A stretch of 37,971 nucleotides of DNA from contig CANHKH010000002.1 of assembly GCA_947460165.1 (NCBI GenBank), forward strand, positions 1 to 37,971, in the 5' to 3' direction. Of the stretch, positions 30,023 through 37,971 are shown one piece after another; position 1 is the first letter of the stretch; each line of letters opens with the position of its first letter. The notes beneath the pieces are model-generated. The model did not search any database. It saw only the letters and a list, made by a program, of their open reading frames with translations, and was not told the origin of the DNA. The translations under genes were made by a program, and so were the position numbers. The stretch is from Comamonadaceae bacterium (GTDB taxonomy: Bacteria > Pseudomonadota > Gammaproteobacteria > Burkholderiales > Burkholderiaceae_C).

Positions 30023-31288
30023 TCAGGCCGGGTACATGTAGTCGCGCCTGAAGGGGTAGTTCGCGGGAGCCGCTGGCCATTCGCCCGTTTTCAGGGGGCC
30101 TGCAGGTCGGGCGGCCAACATTTGGTGCAGAGACACCCAGCCTTGCTCAAAGCTCATGGCGCAGCCGGCCAGGTAAAGCCGAAAGGCGCGAAGGGTTTTG
30201 TCGGCTTGCTCAGAGTCGCCATCGGCGGCCAGCACTTCTCGGGCCTCGGGCAGTTTGGCTTCTAGCGCGTCTGACCAGGCCCACAGCGTGCGCGCGTAGT
30301 GCGGGCGCAGGTTTTCGGTGTCCACCATTTCCAGGCCTGCATCGGCCATCTCGCCCAGCAAGCTGCCCACATGCATGAGCTCGCCGCCGGGGAAGATGTA
30401 TTTTTCAATGAAATCACCCATGCCCAAACCCAGCTCCCGGTGGCGTGTGCCACCAGAGGTGATGCCATGGTTGATGACCAGCCCGCCCGGCCTGAGCAGC
30501 CGGAAAATTTTGCCAAAGTAAGCGCCCATGTGTGCCTGGCCCACATGCTCGAGCATGCCCACCGAGGCCATTTTGTCAAAGGGCTGCGCCTCATCCAACT
30601 GGCGGTAGTCCAGCAGCTCCATGCGCACCCGGCCTTGCAAGCCTTTTTGCGCAATCAAGCGGCTGACATGGGCCAGCTGGTGGCGCGACAGCGTGATGCC
30701 GGTGGCGTCCACGCCGTGATGCTCGGCCGCCCACAGCAGCAATCCGCCCCAGCCCGCGCCCATGTCCAAAAATCGCTCGCCAGGCTGGAGCATGAGCTTT
30801 CGGCAAATGTGCTCGAGCTTGGCCTCTTGGGCCTGGGCCAGCGGCATGGGGCCTTCTTCATAGTAGGCGCAGGAATAGACGCGTCGCTCATCCAGCCAGA
30901 GCGCGTAAAAGTCGTCGCTGAGGTCGTAGTGGAATTCAATCTGTGCGGCATCTCGTCCCAGCGAATGCGCCGCCAAGGACCGGGCCCGCTGCAGTCCTTG
31001 CGACCACCAGCGGGTTTGTCCGTGCACGGACTGGGCGGGCAGGATCTGGCGCATGGCGGCCATGATGTCACGCATAGGGCCCTTGAGCTCTAACCTGCCT
31101 TCTACATAGTCCTCGGCCAGGGCGCCCAACTGGCCGGCTTTGAGCTTGGCCAGGCTGGCCCAATGGGCCAGTTCCACTTGCACTGTTGCTTCTTTGTGCC
31201 CCAGCGATTGGCCGCTGGGCAGGCGCAGCTGCATGTTGGCGGGCAATGCCGATTCGGCAGCCAGGACAAAGGCGGGACGCATCAGCAT
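30023..31288 (-). CDS. cfa: Cyclopropane-fatty-acyl-phospholipid synthase
   Basis: This 421-residue SAM-dependent methyltransferase converts unsaturated acyl chains of membrane phospholipids to cyclopropane chains. Visible motifs are FHYDLSDDFYALWLD, the SAM-binding motif FLDMGAGWGGLLLWAAE, ITLSRHQL, the GMLEHVG segment, VINHGIT, and KYIFPGGELMHV. Residues known to hold bicarbonate in E. coli Cfa (Cys, Glu, His, Tyr) have plausible counterparts in YSCAYYEEG, LEHVG, HGIT and EKYIFPGG. The ATG is the first in the frame, and another two codons later would serve equally. It is followed upstream by a 441-bp gap. Such genes are often stationary-phase induced; no promoter element could be assigned. 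Confidence 0.94.
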   Translation of the reverse strand: MLMRPAFVLAAESALPANMQLRLPSGQSLGHKEATVQVELAHWASLAKLKAGQLGALAEDYVEGRLELKGPMRDIMAAMRQILPAQSVHGQTRWWSQGLQRARSLAAHSLGRDAAQIEFHYDLSDDFYALWLDERRVYSCAYYEEGPMPLAQAQEAKLEHICRKLMLQPGERFLDMGAGWGGLLLWAAEHHGVDATGITLSRHQLAHVSRLIAQKGLQGRVRMELLDYRQLDEAQPFDKMASVGMLEHVGQAHMGAYFGKIFRLLRPGGLVINHGITSGGTRHRELGLGMGDFIEKYIFPGGELMHVGSLLGEMADAGLEMVDTENLRPHYARTLWAWSDALEAKLPEAREVLAADGDSEQADKTLRAFRLYLAGCAMSFEQGWVSLHQMLAARPAGPLKTGEWPAAPANYPFRRDYMYPA

Positions 31289-31729
31289 GAGGCTTGTACT
31301 CCGGTGTAGCGGCTGGGCAATGGCTGAGACGACTCACGCGCTCAGCCGCGAAGTTTTATTCACATGCCAGCTTAAAAGCGGGTACGCGCGCTTTGTGCAG
31401 GTTGGCGTATAGGCCCACTTGGGCAGGCTGATTTGTCGGTCATGTTCATGCGTGTTTGGCGCTCAGGTGCTGAGGTCTTTGCCCTTGCTTTTTTGCATCT
31501 ATGGGCGCCGTTAGATCAGGGCGATCATGGTGAAATAAGTGCCACGCGATGCCCCCACCCCGGCCCTCCCCCAGAGGGGGAGGGAGGAATTCGGTGAGCT
31601 CGTCTTTGCTTTCTCGCCCCTTTGGGGAGAGGGCTGGGGAGAGGGGCACGAATGAGGAAACGATGCTGCCCCCACAACGTCCTTCACCCAGAAGGTGTGA
31701 CGCTCAAGCCAGGTGACTGAGCGCTCAGC
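31289..31729. other. 441-bp intergenic region with a repeat copy
   Basis: No gene is supported here; the small ORFs are unconserved in appearance. The region must hold the cfa promoter (minus strand) but no clear -10/-35 pair was recognised. A decayed copy of the palindromic repeat occupies 31550-31648. A short palindrome CTGAGCGCTCAG lies just downstream of the DUF455 stop and lacks a T-run. Confidence 0.6.
31550..31648. repeat. Second, partly decayed copy of the palindromic repeat
   Basis: The left arm (31550-31586) matches the left arm of the 17486 element in 36 of 37 positions by eye, including the hairpin CCCTCCCCC-AGA-GGGGGAGGG. The right arm (about 31613-31648) keeps GAGGGCTGGGG but has lost part of its complementarity and is shorter. 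The spacer also shares AATTCG with the first copy. This supports a dispersed, once mobile element in this genome. Confidence 0.85.
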
Positions 31730-32536
31730 TCAGCGTCCCAGCAAATCCAGCTCGGCCTCCACAAAGCCGGCGGCGCGGCGGGCTGGCAGGTTGAAGGGGC
31801 CTCTGAGCTTGGGGGCGGCGTAAAGCTCGGCCAGGTGCTGGTAATGGCTGATGGGATCCAGCTTGCGCTGCGTGCACAGCCAGCGGTACCAGTGGTTGCC
31901 CACGGCCACATGGCCTATCTCGTCGCGCAAGATGATCTCCAAGATGGCGCCTGCACGCTGGTCGCCCACCGAGATCAACTTGCGCTGCACGGCGGGCGAG
32001 GCATCCAGGCCGCGGGCTTCGAGTGTGCGCGGCACGATGGCCATGCGTGCCAGCAGGTCGCCGCGCGTTTTGTGGGCCATGTGCCACAGGCCCTCATGAG
32101 CCTCAAAGTCACCGTAGGCATGACCCAGGCTCAGGAGGTGTTGGTCCAGCAATTCAAAGTGCAAAGCCTCTTCGCGGGCCACGCGCAGCCAGTCGCCGTA
32201 AAAAGCCGGTGGCATGCCGGCAAAGCGCCAGATCACGTCCAGCGCCAGATCCACAGCGTTGCATTCAATATGGACCAATGAATGAATCAGCGCTGCGCGG
32301 CCCTCCAGGGAGCCCACAGAGCGCTGCGGCACCTCACGGGCGGGCAGCAGCACGGGGCGGGCTGCGCGCCCGGGCACGCCAGCAGGCTCGTCCATGAGCT
32401 CATCGGTTTCTAAGGTCCAGCCCGCCAGTTGCAGCGCTTCTAAGCTGTCAGGCAGGGCGCGAACGGCGCGGGCCTTGGCCTGCGGGTCGCAAAGCAAAAT
32501 CAGCTCAAGGGCTGTGCGTCTAAGGCTGGCGGGCAT
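31730..32536 (-). CDS. DUF455 ferritin-like protein
   Basis: This 268-residue protein belongs to the DUF455 family of predicted ferritin-like di-iron proteins. Metal-ligand candidates are placed as in that fold: Glu91 in HIECNAVDLALD, ExxH in REEALHFELL (Glu123, His126), and ExxH in LRDEIGHVAVGNHW (Glu206, His209). The fold is shared with the tRNA hydroxylase MiaE, but the family's own reaction is not established. The ATG at 32536 is the first in the frame. It is divergent from the gamma carbonic anhydrase gene by 65 bp. Confidence 0.88.
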   Translation of the reverse strand: MPASLRRTALELILLCDPQAKARAVRALPDSLEALQLAGWTLETDELMDEPAGVPGRAARPVLLPAREVPQRSVGSLEGRAALIHSLVHIECNAVDLALDVIWRFAGMPPAFYGDWLRVAREEALHFELLDQHLLSLGHAYGDFEAHEGLWHMAHKTRGDLLARMAIVPRTLEARGLDASPAVQRKLISVGDQRAGAILEIILRDEIGHVAVGNHWYRWLCTQRKLDPISHYQHLAELYAAPKLRGPFNLPARRAAGFVEAELDLLGR

Positions 32537-32601
32537 GGCCGGATTATCCCCGCCCCCTGGTGCGCTCTTTACAATGACTTTTTTGTTTCACATACCTCAT
32601 C

Positions 32602-33126
32602 ATGGCGCTTTACCAACTCGACGGTGACACCCCTGAAGTCCACGCCACGGCCTGGGTGGCCGACAGCGCCCAAGTGATGGGCAGGGTGCGCATGGAAGAA
32701 AACGCCAGCGTGTGGTTTGGCGCGGTGGTGCGCGGCGACACCGAGCACATCCACATAGGCAGAGGCAGCAATGTGCAAGACGGCAGTGTCTTGCACGCCG
32801 ACCATGGCATGCCGCTGACGATTGGCCAGAACGTGACCGTGGGCCACCAAGTCATGCTGCACGGCTGCACCATTGGTGATGGCTCGCTCATTGGCATTGC
32901 GGCAGTGGTGCTCAACGGCGCCAAGATTGGCAAAAATTGCCTGGTGGGCGCAGGCGCCTTGGTCACCGAGGGCAAGGAGTTTCCCGATGGCTCCATGATC
33001 TTGGGCAGCCCCGCCAAGGTGGTGCGCCAGCTCACGCCCGAGCAAATTGAAGGCTTGGCGCGCAGTGCCCAAGGCTATGTGGACAACGCCAAGCGTTTCA
33101 GGGCGGGGCTCCAAAAAATAGCTTGA
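32602..33126 (+). CDS. Gamma-class carbonic anhydrase-like (LbH) protein
   Basis: This 174-residue protein is a left-handed beta-helix hexapeptide-repeat protein of the YrdA/PaaY/gamma carbonic anhydrase group, active as a trimer with zinc at subunit interfaces. The repeats run from about residue 12 to 140 ([22 protein letters not shown] onward). Zinc ligands are likely His65 (VLHADHG), His82 and His87 ([10 protein letters not shown]). The C-terminus has the helix typical of the family. True carbonic anhydrase activity varies among members, so this is a family-level call. A TACAAT hexamer at 32570-32575 may be its -10 element. A strong intrinsic terminator follows the gene. Confidence 0.92.
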   Translation: MALYQLDGDTPEVHATAWVADSAQVMGRVRMEENASVWFGAVVRGDTEHIHIGRGSNVQDGSVLHADHGMPLTIGQNVTVGHQVMLHGCTIGDGSLIGIAAVVLNGAKIGKNCLVGAGALVTEGKEFPDGSMILGSPAKVVRQLTPEQIEGLARSAQGYVDNAKRFRAGLQKIA

Positions 33127-33143
33127 GCGGTGTGGGTTGTTGG

Positions 33144-33178
33144 CCGGCCGCAGGCCTGCGGCCGGTTTTTGTTTTTTT
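33144..33178 (+). terminator. Strong intrinsic terminator after the gamma carbonic anhydrase gene
   Basis: CCGGCCGCAGGCCTGCGGCCGG (33144-33165) is a perfect palindrome that folds into a GC-rich stem, followed by TTTTTGTTTTTTT. It begins 17 nt past the stop codon and separates the gene from hslO. Confidence 0.88.
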
Positions 33179-33201
33179 GTCGGCCTCTTGTGCAAAGTCC
33201 C

Positions 33202-34182
33202 ATGTCAGAACTCCATAAATTTATTTTTGACGGCCTGCCCGTGCGCGGCATGCTGGTCCAACTCACCGATGCGTGGCAAGAGATCTTGAAGCGCCGCGAG
33301 GCCGCCGGCGGCTACCCGCCTGAGGTCATGCAGCTGCTCGGCGAGATGGCCGCTGCTGCTGCGCTGATGCAAAGCAACATCAAGTTCAATGGCTCGCTGG
33401 TGCTGCAGATCTCGGGTGACGGGCCGGTCAAGTTGGCGGTCGCCGAGGTGCAGCCCGACCTGAGCTTGAGGGCCACCGTGTCTTTTGGCGCCGAAGGCGC
33501 GCAGGGCGTGGCGCCGGGTGCCACCTTGAGCCAAATGGTCAATGTGCACAACCAGGGCCGCTGCGCCATCACGCTGGACCCCAAGGACCGCCTGCCTGGC
33601 CAGCAGCCTTACCAGGGCGTGGTGCCGCTTTTTGGCGATCGTCATGAAAAGCTGGAAAAACTCAGCGAGGTGCTGCAGCACTACATGCTGCAAAGCGAGC
33701 AGTTGGACACCTGCTTGGTGCTGGCGGCCAACCATGAGGTGGCGGCGGGGCTGTTGATACAGCGCTTGCCCGTGATGGGCTCTGGCAACCTCCAAGGTCA
33801 GCTCGACCGTGATGCGAACGAAGACGAAATTGGCCGCAACGAGGACTACCAGCGCATTGCCATGCTGGCGGCCACGCTCAAAGCCGAGGAGTTGCTCAGC
33901 CTGGATGTCGAGACCATTTTGCACCGCCTTTTTTGGGAAGAAAAACTCAGCCGCTTTGAGCCGCAGCACCCGCGCTTTGCGTGCAGCTGCTCGCAAGAGC
34001 GGGTCAGTGGCATGCTGCGCAGCTTGGGCGAGCCCGAGGTGCAAAGCATCGTGGCCGAGTTCGGCTGGGTGAATGTGGGCTGCGAGTTTTGTGGCGCGCA
34101 ATACCGCTTTGACCCGGTCGAAGCGCTGCAAATTTTTGCGGCCCCGGCCGACCTGCCCCCCGCCCCTGACAGCTTGCAGTAA
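33202..34182 (+). CDS. hslO: Redox-regulated chaperone Hsp33
   Basis: This 326-residue protein is Hsp33, a holdase that is switched on by oxidative unfolding. The N-terminal chaperone domain covers about 1-230, with GEMAAAAALMQSNIKFNGSL and VAPGATLSQMVNVH. The zinc-binding redox switch has all four cysteines, Cys261 and Cys263 in CSCSQERV and Cys294 and Cys297 in CEFCGAQYRF. The ATG at 33202 is chosen because the conserved N-terminus FIFDGLPVRGMLVQL follows; upstream ORF sequence runs through the terminator. Its stop directly abuts the stop of the convergent small hypothetical gene. Confidence 0.96.
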   Translation: MSELHKFIFDGLPVRGMLVQLTDAWQEILKRREAAGGYPPEVMQLLGEMAAAAALMQSNIKFNGSLVLQISGDGPVKLAVAEVQPDLSLRATVSFGAEGAQGVAPGATLSQMVNVHNQGRCAITLDPKDRLPGQQPYQGVVPLFGDRHEKLEKLSEVLQHYMLQSEQLDTCLVLAANHEVAAGLLIQRLPVMGSGNLQGQLDRDANEDEIGRNEDYQRIAMLAATLKAEELLSLDVETILHRLFWEEKLSRFEPQHPRFACSCSQERVSGMLRSLGEPEVQSIVAEFGWVNVGCEFCGAQYRFDPVEALQIFAAPADLPPAPDSLQ

Positions 34183-34659
34183 TCAGGCCTGTGCGCGCTG
34201 GGCCAGCAACTCGGTAAAACTGCGGTGCTCACACCCCGGGTCGCTGCAATCGCTGCAGCGCCAGCCCGGCCGTCTGGATTGAACGCCCGTTTGCGGCAGC
34301 ACAGCTGCCAGCTCGGGCAGCCAGGGCAACAAGGTGTGCAGTGCCTGCGTCAGCTGCGCTTGGGGCGGCCCACGCAGCACCTGGTAGGCCAGGCCCAGGC
34401 TGTGCAATGCCTGACGCAGCGCATGCTGCGCTTGCAGCGCAGCGATGGCCTGGGCCGCCTCTTGGCCCTCAAAAGCATCTTCGTCCCAGGCCAACAACCA
34501 GCGCAGATCGGCGCCCGTGCTGCCTTGTGCACTGTGGGGAAATTGCCAATGCAGCTGGCAGGGTGGGGTGGCCATAGGCCAGCCGGACAAGCTTTGTGTC
34601 ACCGCCTGCGCGAGGGCCTGACCGCCTGCGCCAAGAACGGCAATGGCCAGCGATGGCAC
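34183..34659 (-). CDS. Small hypothetical protein between ftsB and hslO
   Basis: I do not recognise this protein of about 158 residues. The reading frame is open far upstream only because it shadows ftsB, so the start is uncertain; GTG at 34659 and TTG at 34683 are candidates, neither with a good ribosome site. The N-terminus is hydrophobic-to-neutral with AIAVLGAGGQALAQAV, which could suggest a nucleotide-like turn but is not a proven motif. The C-terminus has WRCSDCSDPGCEHRSF, a Cys/His cluster that could bind a metal. It follows ftsB on the same strand. The competing plus-strand ORF (34225-34668) is less plausible because it lacks such a motif and is antisense to this one. Confidence 0.55.
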   Translation of the reverse strand: MPSLAIAVLGAGGQALAQAVTQSLSGWPMATPPCQLHWQFPHSAQGSTGADLRWLLAWDEDAFEGQEAAQAIAALQAQHALRQALHSLGLAYQVLRGPPQAQLTQALHTLLPWLPELAAVLPQTGVQSRRPGWRCSDCSDPGCEHRSFTELLAQRAQA

Positions 34660-34723
34660 AGGGCTTGAAGAAGGGAGGGCCAAAACGGCAAGCAGCCAAG
34701 CCCTCAGTGCAAGGGGCGGGCCA

Positions 34724-35005
34724 TCACTTGTTGATCTGCACAAAAATCTCGTTGGGCTTGACCATGCCCAACTCGCTGCGGGCTTTTTCCTCGACCATGT
34801 CCAGGCCCTCTTTGAGGTCGCGCACCTCGGCCGCCAGGCGCTCGTTTTCTGCCTGGGCAGCCTGGTTGACCTGCTGCAACTCGGTGAGTTTGCGCTGCAT
34901 GTGCTGCACGTTGGGAACGCTTCCCCGGCCCATCCACAACTGGATTTGCAAGATGACCAACAAGCCCAAGAGCAGGCCTGCAACCACACGTTTTCCCACG
35001 GTCAT
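34724..35005 (-). CDS. ftsB: Cell division protein FtsB
   Basis: This 93-residue bitopic protein is the divisome subunit that pairs with FtsL and FtsQ. It has a short cytoplasmic N-terminus, a single transmembrane segment (about 6-24, VVAGLLLGLLVILQIQLWMG), a periplasmic coiled coil (about 35-72, VQHMQRKLTELQQVNQAAQA and on) and the family-typical end EEKARSELGMVKPNEIF. Length and location directly after eno, with a 14-nt gap, fit the conserved eno-ftsB pair of proteobacteria. Confidence 0.96.
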   Translation of the reverse strand: MTVGKRVVAGLLLGLLVILQIQLWMGRGSVPNVQHMQRKLTELQQVNQAAQAENERLAAEVRDLKEGLDMVEEKARSELGMVKPNEIFVQINK

Positions 35006-35019
35006 TGGTGCTGACGGTA

Positions 35020-36315
<1,296 letters not shown>

Positions 36316-36341
36316 TTAGAGATTTCAAAATTCGTTCAGGC

Positions 36342-36632
36342 TCAGACGCCTTCAACCAGCAACATGCGCATCTGTGCGGCACCTTGCCGGGCCGTGCGGG
36401 CGCTGGCGTATTCGGGCGAGGCTTCAAAGCGCCTGGCCTGGGCCATGGAGGCGAACTTGAGCACCACCAGGCGCTCGGGTTGCCAGTCGCCTTCCACCAC
36501 CTCGATGGCGCCGCCGCGCACGCAGACCTCGGCGCCGTGGGCTTGCATGGCCAGCGAGGAGAGCTTTTTGTAGGCCTCGTACTGCACCGGGTTGGTGACG
36601 CTGACGTGGGCGATCAGGTAGGCGCTGGGCAT
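36342..36632 (-). CDS. DUF1330 small protein
   Basis: This 96-residue protein is a member of DUF1330, a ferredoxin-like alpha/beta-barrel family with no settled function, related in fold to antibiotic-biosynthesis monooxygenase domains. It shows AYLIAHVSVTNPVQYEAYK, GGAIEVVEGDWQPERLVVLKF and FEASPEYASARTARQGAA, the usual order. It begins 5 nt after kdsA and is followed by eno, the standard place for this gene in Comamonadaceae-like genomes. Confidence 0.92.
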   Translation of the reverse strand: MPSAYLIAHVSVTNPVQYEAYKKLSSLAMQAHGAEVCVRGGAIEVVEGDWQPERLVVLKFASMAQARRFEASPEYASARTARQGAAQMRMLLVEGV

Positions 36633-36637
36633 GGCGA

Positions 36638-37495
36638 TTACGCGTTGAAGTTGTTTTCCAGAAAACCGCTTTGCTTGGTGACGCTGTCCAGCGTGACCAA
36701 GGTCTCCAGCAAGGCCCGCATGTGCTTGAGCGGCACGGCATTGGGTCCGTCCGACCAGGCGTCTTGTGGCCGTGGGTGGGTTTCCATGAACAGGCCTGCC
36801 ACGCCGACAGCCACGCCCGCGCGGGCGAGCACGGGCACCATGTCGCGGGCACCGCCACTGGTGGCGCCCAGGCCGCCGGGTTTTTGCACCGAGTGCGTCA
36901 CGTCAAACACCACCGGGGCGCCAGACTTGCGCATCTCGGCCAGGCTGCACATGTCGGCCACCAGGTTGTTGTAGCCAAAGCTCACGCCACGCTCGCAGGC
37001 CAAAAACCTGTCCTCGCTCAAGCCGGCTTCGCGGGCCGCATCGCGGGCTTTGTCAATGACGTTCTTCATGTCCCAAGGCGCCAGAAACTGGCCTTTTTTG
37101 ATGTTCACCGGCTTGCCCGATTGCGCCACCGCGCGGATAAAGTCGGTTTGGCGGCACAAAAAAGCCGGGGTTTGCAGCACATCGACCACGCTGGCCACCT
37201 CGGCCACCTGGCTCTCGTCGTGCACATCGGTCAAGATGGGCACGCCAAGCTGTCGGCGCACCTCGTCCAAGATGGTCAAGCCGGCCTCCAGACCCACGCC
37301 GCGCTGGCTGCTGCCTGAGGAGCGGTTGGCTTTGTCAAAAGAGCCCTTGTAAATCAGGGGGATGCCCAGTGCGCTGCACATCTCTTTGAGCTGGCCGGCC
37401 ACCTCCAGCGACATCTCAAGCCCCTCGATGGAGCAGGTGCCCGCAATCAAAAAGAAAGGTTGGTCCAAGCCGACTGGAAATCCACAGAGCTTCAA
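36638..37495 (-). CDS. kdsA: 3-deoxy-D-manno-octulosonate 8-phosphate synthase
   Basis: This 285-residue enzyme condenses arabinose 5-phosphate with phosphoenolpyruvate to make KDO8P for lipopolysaccharide. Motifs include [69 protein letters not shown] and [17 protein letters not shown]. Cys21 in IAGTCSIE is the metal-ligand position of the metal-dependent class. The start appears to be TTG: the conserved sequence leaves no ATG before residue 28, and AGGTGG lies just upstream. The TTG overlaps the pyrG stop by 4 bp (TTGA), so it is coupled to pyrG. Confidence 0.95.
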   Translation of the reverse strand: MKLCGFPVGLDQPFFLIAGTCSIEGLEMSLEVAGQLKEMCSALGIPLIYKGSFDKANRSSGSSQRGVGLEAGLTILDEVRRQLGVPILTDVHDESQVAEVASVVDVLQTPAFLCRQTDFIRAVAQSGKPVNIKKGQFLAPWDMKNVIDKARDAAREAGLSEDRFLACERGVSFGYNNLVADMCSLAEMRKSGAPVVFDVTHSVQKPGGLGATSGGARDMVPVLARAGVAVGVAGLFMETHPRPQDAWSDGPNAVPLKHMRALLETLVTLDSVTKQSGFLENNFNA

Positions 37496-37971
37496 GCGGC
37501 CACCTTCAGCGATTTGCCGCTGTCTTTGTGGTCCAGCGCGGCCTTGATGTAGGCGTTGAACAGCGGGTGGCCGTCCCAGGGCGTGGACTTGAATTCAGGG
37601 TGAAACTGCACGCCCATGAACCAAGGGTGCACCGAGGGCGGCAGTTCAATGATTTCAGTGAGCTGCTCGCGCTGCGTCAAGGCCGAGATCACCAGGCCTT
37701 TGTCACGCAACTGGTCCAGGTAATTGACGTTGGCCTCGTACCGGTGGCGGTGGCGCTCGGTGACCACATCGCCGTAAATTTGGTGGGCCAAGGTGCCCCG
37801 GCTGACGTCAGAGCTTTGTGCACCCAAGCGCATGGTGCCGCCCAGGTCTGACTTTTCGTTGCGGGTCTTGATGCTGCCGTCGGCGTCTTTCCACTCGGTG
37901 ATCAGCGCAATCACCGGGTGTGGGCTGTCGGGCTCAAACTCGGTGGAATTGGCATGGTCTAGGCCGGCCAC
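37492..37971 (-). CDS. pyrG: CTP synthase, C-terminal part (cut by window edge)
   Basis: Only the last 159 or so codons are in the window; the frame is open at the right edge, so the listed start is not real. The segment is the end of the class I glutamine amidotransferase domain: [36 protein letters not shown], and [19 protein letters not shown], where His and Glu of FHPEF complete the Cys-His-Glu triad. CTP synthase aminates UTP to CTP with glutamine nitrogen. It lies immediately upstream of kdsA, a typical order in betaproteobacteria. Confidence 0.96.
   Translation of the reverse strand: MAGLDHANSTEFEPDSPHPVIALITEWKDADGSIKTRNEKSDLGGTMRLGAQSSDVSRGTLAHQIYGDVVTERHRHRYEANVNYLDQLRDKGLVISALTQREQLTEIIELPPSVHPWFMGVQFHPEFKSTPWDGHPLFNAYIKAALDHKDSGKSLKVAA

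Noticed and set aside
34225-34668. 147-residue plus-strand ORF opposite the small hypothetical gene
   Set aside because: No motif or ribosome site; the minus-strand frame has the Cys/His cluster and follows ftsB.

Overview
The window is about 38 kb of GC-rich, densely packed DNA from a betaproteobacterium, most likely a member of the Burkholderiales family Comamonadaceae. The grounds are the housekeeping block pyrG-kdsA-DUF1330-eno-ftsB, the three Bug/TctC-type periplasmic binding proteins, the archaeal-type split methylmalonyl-CoA mutase with MeaB, and the gene-to-gene spacing. Many neighbours overlap by 4 bp (ATGA, GTGA, TTGA) and several convergent pairs have 0-9 bp between their stop codons. 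No rRNA, tRNA, CRISPR array, insertion sequence or prophage was seen, and no real gene looks broken.

Region 1 (277-9857, minus strand) is one long acyl-CoA operon. In transcription order it encodes a crotonase, an acyl-CoA dehydrogenase, the large and small subunits of a B12-dependent acyl-CoA mutase, two tripartite tricarboxylate transporter (TTT) binding proteins, a class III CoA-transferase, an MmgE/PrpD protein and a second crotonase. A divergent TetR regulator (9949-10599) faces it across a perfect 14-bp palindrome. The mutase chaperone MeaB (10606-11616) and an MDR-family oxidoreductase (11662-12597) follow. I infer a route in which an organic acid is taken up, activated with CoA, oxidised, hydrated and rearranged toward central metabolism. 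The substrate cannot be read from the sequence.

Region 2 (12870-23292, plus strand) is the most unusual part. It holds eight co-oriented genes, almost all linked by 4-bp overlaps: a tandem two-domain GST-kappa/HCCA-isomerase-like protein, a membrane-anchored sulfatase, an unrecognised probable beta-propeller protein, a membrane-anchored metallo-beta-lactamase-fold hydrolase, a haloalkane dehalogenase-like hydrolase, an HSL-type esterase, a Baeyer-Villiger-type flavin monooxygenase and a GST-like protein. A large palindromic intergenic repeat interrupts it at 17486-17601. The set looks like a catabolic module for a sulfated and possibly halogenated or otherwise electrophilic organic compound. 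I do not recognise it as a described pathway.

Region 3 (23349-34182) is ordinary chromosomal content: DedA membrane protein, AmiC amidase, TsaE, QueG, an AEC permease, a third TTT binding protein with its own terminator, XerD, cyclopropane-fatty-acid synthase, a DUF455 ferritin-like protein, a gamma-class carbonic anhydrase and Hsp33. A second, decayed copy of the palindromic repeat lies at 31550-31648.

Region 4 (34183-37971, minus strand) is the conserved block pyrG (cut by the window edge), kdsA (apparent TTG start overlapping the pyrG stop), a DUF1330 protein, eno, ftsB and a small hypothetical protein.
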